Positions 60,422 through 64,000 of a DNA stretch of 64,000 nucleotides are shown here, piece after piece. The stretch is taken from assembly GCA_963717125.1 (NCBI GenBank), contig CAVQVG010000001.1:1-64000 (forward strand). Reading direction: 5' to 3'. Every line of letters starts with the position of its first letter. Position 1 is the first letter of the stretch. Origin of the DNA: RYN-230 sp963717125. Its GTDB lineage: Bacteria; Actinomycetota; Actinomycetes; Streptosporangiales; Streptosporangiaceae. Both the position numbers and the translations under genes were made by a program. Below the pieces are notes generated by a model. It did not search any database, was not told where the DNA came from, and worked only from the letters and a program-made list of their open reading frames with translations.

Positions 60422-61786
60422 GTGGTAAAGAGCACGGACGGCGCAGGGCAGGCGAGCAGCCTGTTCGACGCGGCTGAGGAGGAGGCGGCCCGGGCGGCCG
60501 CCCCGCTGGCCGTGCGGATGCGCCCGCGCACCCTGGACGAGGTGGTCGGCCAAGCGCACCTGACCGGCCCGGGCACCCCGCTGCGCAAGCTGGCCGAGCA
60601 CGACGCGGGCATGGCGGTGGTGCTGTGGGGGCCGCCGGGTACCGGCAAGACCACCCTGGCCCACGTGATCAGCCAGGTGACCCGCCGCCGGTTCACCGAG
60701 CTGTCCGCGGTCACCGCCGGGGTGAAGGACGTCCGGGCGGCGATCGAGGCGGCCCGCCGGGAACTCGGCCTGACCGGGATGCAGACCGTGCTGTTCATCG
60801 ACGAGGTGCACCGGTTCAACAAGGCGCAGCAGGACGCCCTGCTGCCCGCGGTGGAAAACCGATGGGTGTCGTTCATCGGCGCGACCACCGAGAACCCGTC
60901 GTTTTCCGTGGTCGGCCCGCTGCTGTCCCGGTCCCTGCTGCTCACGCTGGAGCCGCTGAGCGACGAGGACATCCAGGAGGTCATCCGGCGGGCGCTCAGC
61001 GACGAGCGCGGCCTGGCTGGCGCGGTCCGCCTGGACGACGCGGCGCTGGCCCACCTGATCCGGCTGGCCAGCGGCGATGCCCGGCGGGCGCTGACCTACC
61101 TGGAGTCGGCCTCGCTGGGGCTGCGCCCCGACGCGGTCATCGACTCGGCCACCCTGGAGCGGGCGGTGGACCGCGCCGCCGTCCGCTACGACCGGGCTGG
61201 TGACCAGCACTACGACGTGATCAGCGCGTTCATCAAGAGCATCCGGGGCAGCGACCCGGACGCGGCCGTGCATTACCTGGCCCGCATGATCGAGGCGGGC
61301 GAGGACCCGCGGTTCATCGCCCGGCGGCTGATCGTGCACGCCAGCGAGGACGTCGGGATGGCCGACCCGTCCGCGCTCGGCGTGGCCGTGGCCGCGGCGC
61401 ACGCGGTCGAGTTCGTCGGCCTGCCGGAGGCCCGGATCAACCTGACCCAGGCCACGATCCACCTGGCCCTGGCGCCCAAGTCCAATTCAGTGATCAAGGC
61501 GATCGGCGCGGCCCAGGCCGACGTCCGCGCCGGGCTGGCTGGGCCGGTGCCGGCGCACCTGCGCGACGCGCACTACCCGGGCGCGGCCCGGCTGGGCCAC
61601 GGCCAGGATTACCGGTACCCGCACGACTTCCCGGACGGGGTGGTGGCGCAGCAGTACGCGCCGGATTCGCTGGCCAGCCGGCGATATTACGAACCGTCCC
61701 GGCACGGCGCCGAGGCCCGTTACGCCGAACGGACCGAGCGGATCCGGGCCATCCTGGACAAGTCCGGGGAGCCGGACGGTTCGTGA
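60422..61786 (+). CDS. rarA: Replication-associated recombination ATPase RarA (MgsA)
   Basis: A 454-aa AAA+ ATPase of the RarA/MgsA/WRNIP1 family, acting at stalled replication forks. MRPRTLDEVVGQAHL opens the core. Walker A is GPPGTGKTT, Walker B TVLFIDEVHRFNKAQQD, sensor I GATTENPSFSVVGPLLSR, then the tetramerisation domain (GDQHYDVISAFIKSIRGSDPDAAVHYLARMIEAGEDP region). GTG start; no clear ribosome site. It follows aspS after 39 bp, a common actinobacterial arrangement. Confidence 0.95.
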   Translation: MVKSTDGAGQASSLFDAAEEEAARAAAPLAVRMRPRTLDEVVGQAHLTGPGTPLRKLAEHDAGMAVVLWGPPGTGKTTLAHVISQVTRRRFTELSAVTAGVKDVRAAIEAARRELGLTGMQTVLFIDEVHRFNKAQQDALLPAVENRWVSFIGATTENPSFSVVGPLLSRSLLLTLEPLSDEDIQEVIRRALSDERGLAGAVRLDDAALAHLIRLASGDARRALTYLESASLGLRPDAVIDSATLERAVDRAAVRYDRAGDQHYDVISAFIKSIRGSDPDAAVHYLARMIEAGEDPRFIARRLIVHASEDVGMADPSALGVAVAAAHAVEFVGLPEARINLTQATIHLALAPKSNSVIKAIGAAQADVRAGLAGPVPAHLRDAHYPGAARLGHGQDYRYPHDFPDGVVAQQYAPDSLASRRYYEPSRHGAEARYAERTERIRAILDKSGEPDGS

Positions 61787-61866
61787 CCGCGGCGGGGGGT
61801 AGCCGTCCTGGTCGCGGGATGCGAGCGGCCGCCGCGAGATAGGGTCGGGCAAATGAGGGAGCAGGC

Positions 61867-62280
61867 ATGCTGAACGCGGTCTGGGTGGCGGTGATCTTCG
61901 CCGTCTGCTGCTGGGCGGTGCTGGTGGCCGCCGCGGTGTATGCGCTGGTGAAGCTGGCCCGGCTGATCAACCAGACGTCCGCGGCCGTGTCCGGGTTGCG
62001 CGCGGACAGCGACGCAGTCATCGCGCGGGCGCACGCCACTCTCGACGCCACGGCCGGCCAGCTCAACCGGACCGACGAGATCACCGCCAGCATGGACGAG
62101 GTGGCCGGCCACATGGCCGAGCTCACCGGCCGGGTGACCCAGTTCGCGCCGCTGGCCCGGCTGGCCGCGGCGCAGGCCGGCTCCCGGTTCGCCCGGGTCT
62201 CCGCGTTCGTCTACGGCGTCCGGCACGCGGCCGAGTTGCGGACCGGATCCCGGGCCCTGGAGAGCGGGGAGCGGCGATGA
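61867..62280 (+). CDS. DUF948 membrane protein
   Basis: A 137-aa protein with an N-terminal transmembrane helix (VWVAVIFAVCCWAVLVAAAVYAL) and an amphipathic coiled-coil-like region rich in Ala, Thr and Asp (LINQTSAAVSGLRADSDAVI, RTDEITASMDEVAGHMAEL). It matches DUF948 proteins found between rarA and alaS in actinobacteria. The function is unknown; an envelope or stress role is guessed. GAGGGAGCAGGC precedes the ATG. It overlaps the next gene by ATGA. Confidence 0.88.
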   Translation: MLNAVWVAVIFAVCCWAVLVAAAVYALVKLARLINQTSAAVSGLRADSDAVIARAHATLDATAGQLNRTDEITASMDEVAGHMAELTGRVTQFAPLARLAAAQAGSRFARVSAFVYGVRHAAELRTGSRALESGERR

Positions 62281-62503
62281 TCCGGCGGCTGTTCTGGCTG
62301 ACCCTGGGCGCGGTGCTGGGCATCACCGCCTACCGGCGGGCCACCGCACTGGCCCGCGCGATCATGCCTGGCCCGCGGGCCCGGGAGATCACCAGCTTCG
62401 CCGGGGACGTGCGTGAGGGGATGCAGATGTACCGCCAGCGCCAGCTCCAGGCCTCGCGCCCGGCTCTGGAAGGGCGCACCGACGACGCAGAGGATGGCCG
62501 TTG

Positions 62504-62504
<1 letters not shown>
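62277..62504 (+). CDS. Small membrane protein of the rarA-alaS region
   Basis: A 75-aa protein with one hydrophobic segment (MIRRLFWLTLGAVLGITAYR) followed by a basic and then helical region (FAGDVREGMQMYRQRQLQAS). A short protein like this commonly sits between the DUF948 gene and alaS in actinobacteria. The start overlaps the DUF948 stop (ATGA), and its stop shares one base with the alaS ATG (TGATG), so all three are translationally coupled. Function unknown. Confidence 0.85.

Positions 62505-64000
<1,496 letters not shown>

Overview
The window is very GC-rich and comes from a sporulating, filamentous actinobacterium. Three things point there: an SsgB-like sporulation regulator, the phosphatidylinositol-mannoside genes (thrS, HIT, pgsA, acyltransferase, pimA), and the chain pdxS, pdxT, yebC, ruvCAB, yajC, secDF, apt, rel, aspS, alaS. 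The order Streptosporangiales or a near relative fits best, but that placement is an inference from gene order and protein style. No phage, plasmid, insertion sequence or CRISPR array was seen.

Layout. Positions 1-8.1 kb hold a tRNA Gly-Cys-Val cluster on the minus strand, a PPC-domain protein, two regulator/methyltransferase pairs (TetR and XRE-cupin) with visible operator dyads, acetyltransferase and monooxygenase genes, histidine ammonia-lyase, a class IV aminotransferase and the SsgB-like gene. Positions 8.1-22.2 kb are accessory: tRNA-Val(CAC), an ECF sigma factor fused to a bifunctional-nuclease domain, a secreted protein of unknown fold next to a beta-propeller protein, a truncated BNR-repeat gene, an alpha-amylase-family hydrolase, an ABC exporter operon ending in a lipoprotein and a large secreted YncE/phosphoesterase, a second ABC exporter, and a universal stress protein. 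Positions 22.2-31.5 kb carry a trpB-trpA-gntR operon behind a strong palindromic operator, an APC permease with a glutamine-synthetase-like enzyme, a D-serine-dehydratase-like enzyme, a heme-oxygenase-like protein with a glycine-rich insertion, and corA. Positions 31.5-64 kb are mostly conserved housekeeping genes: L,D-transpeptidase, thrS, PI/PIM lipid synthesis, vitamin B6 synthesis, recombination (ruvCAB behind a LexA box), Sec translocation, stringent response, aspS, rarA and the start of alaS.

Five genes are broken by single-base frameshifts (sigma/nuclease fusion, beta-propeller, D-serine-dehydratase-like gene, ruvA, rel). Each has a good family-like continuation in another frame. Because ruvA and rel are core genes, uncorrected sequencing indels are the simplest explanation, and the affected entries are described as repaired genes.

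Two families of short dispersed intergenic repeats sit at gene ends. They run into the 3' coding ends of pgsA, gntR and the HIT gene, giving these proteins unusual C-terminal tails. The most interesting points are the sigma-nuclease fusion with a nested start, the operator-controlled trpBA-gntR unit, the tail-forming repeats, and the unknown secreted protein/propeller pair.
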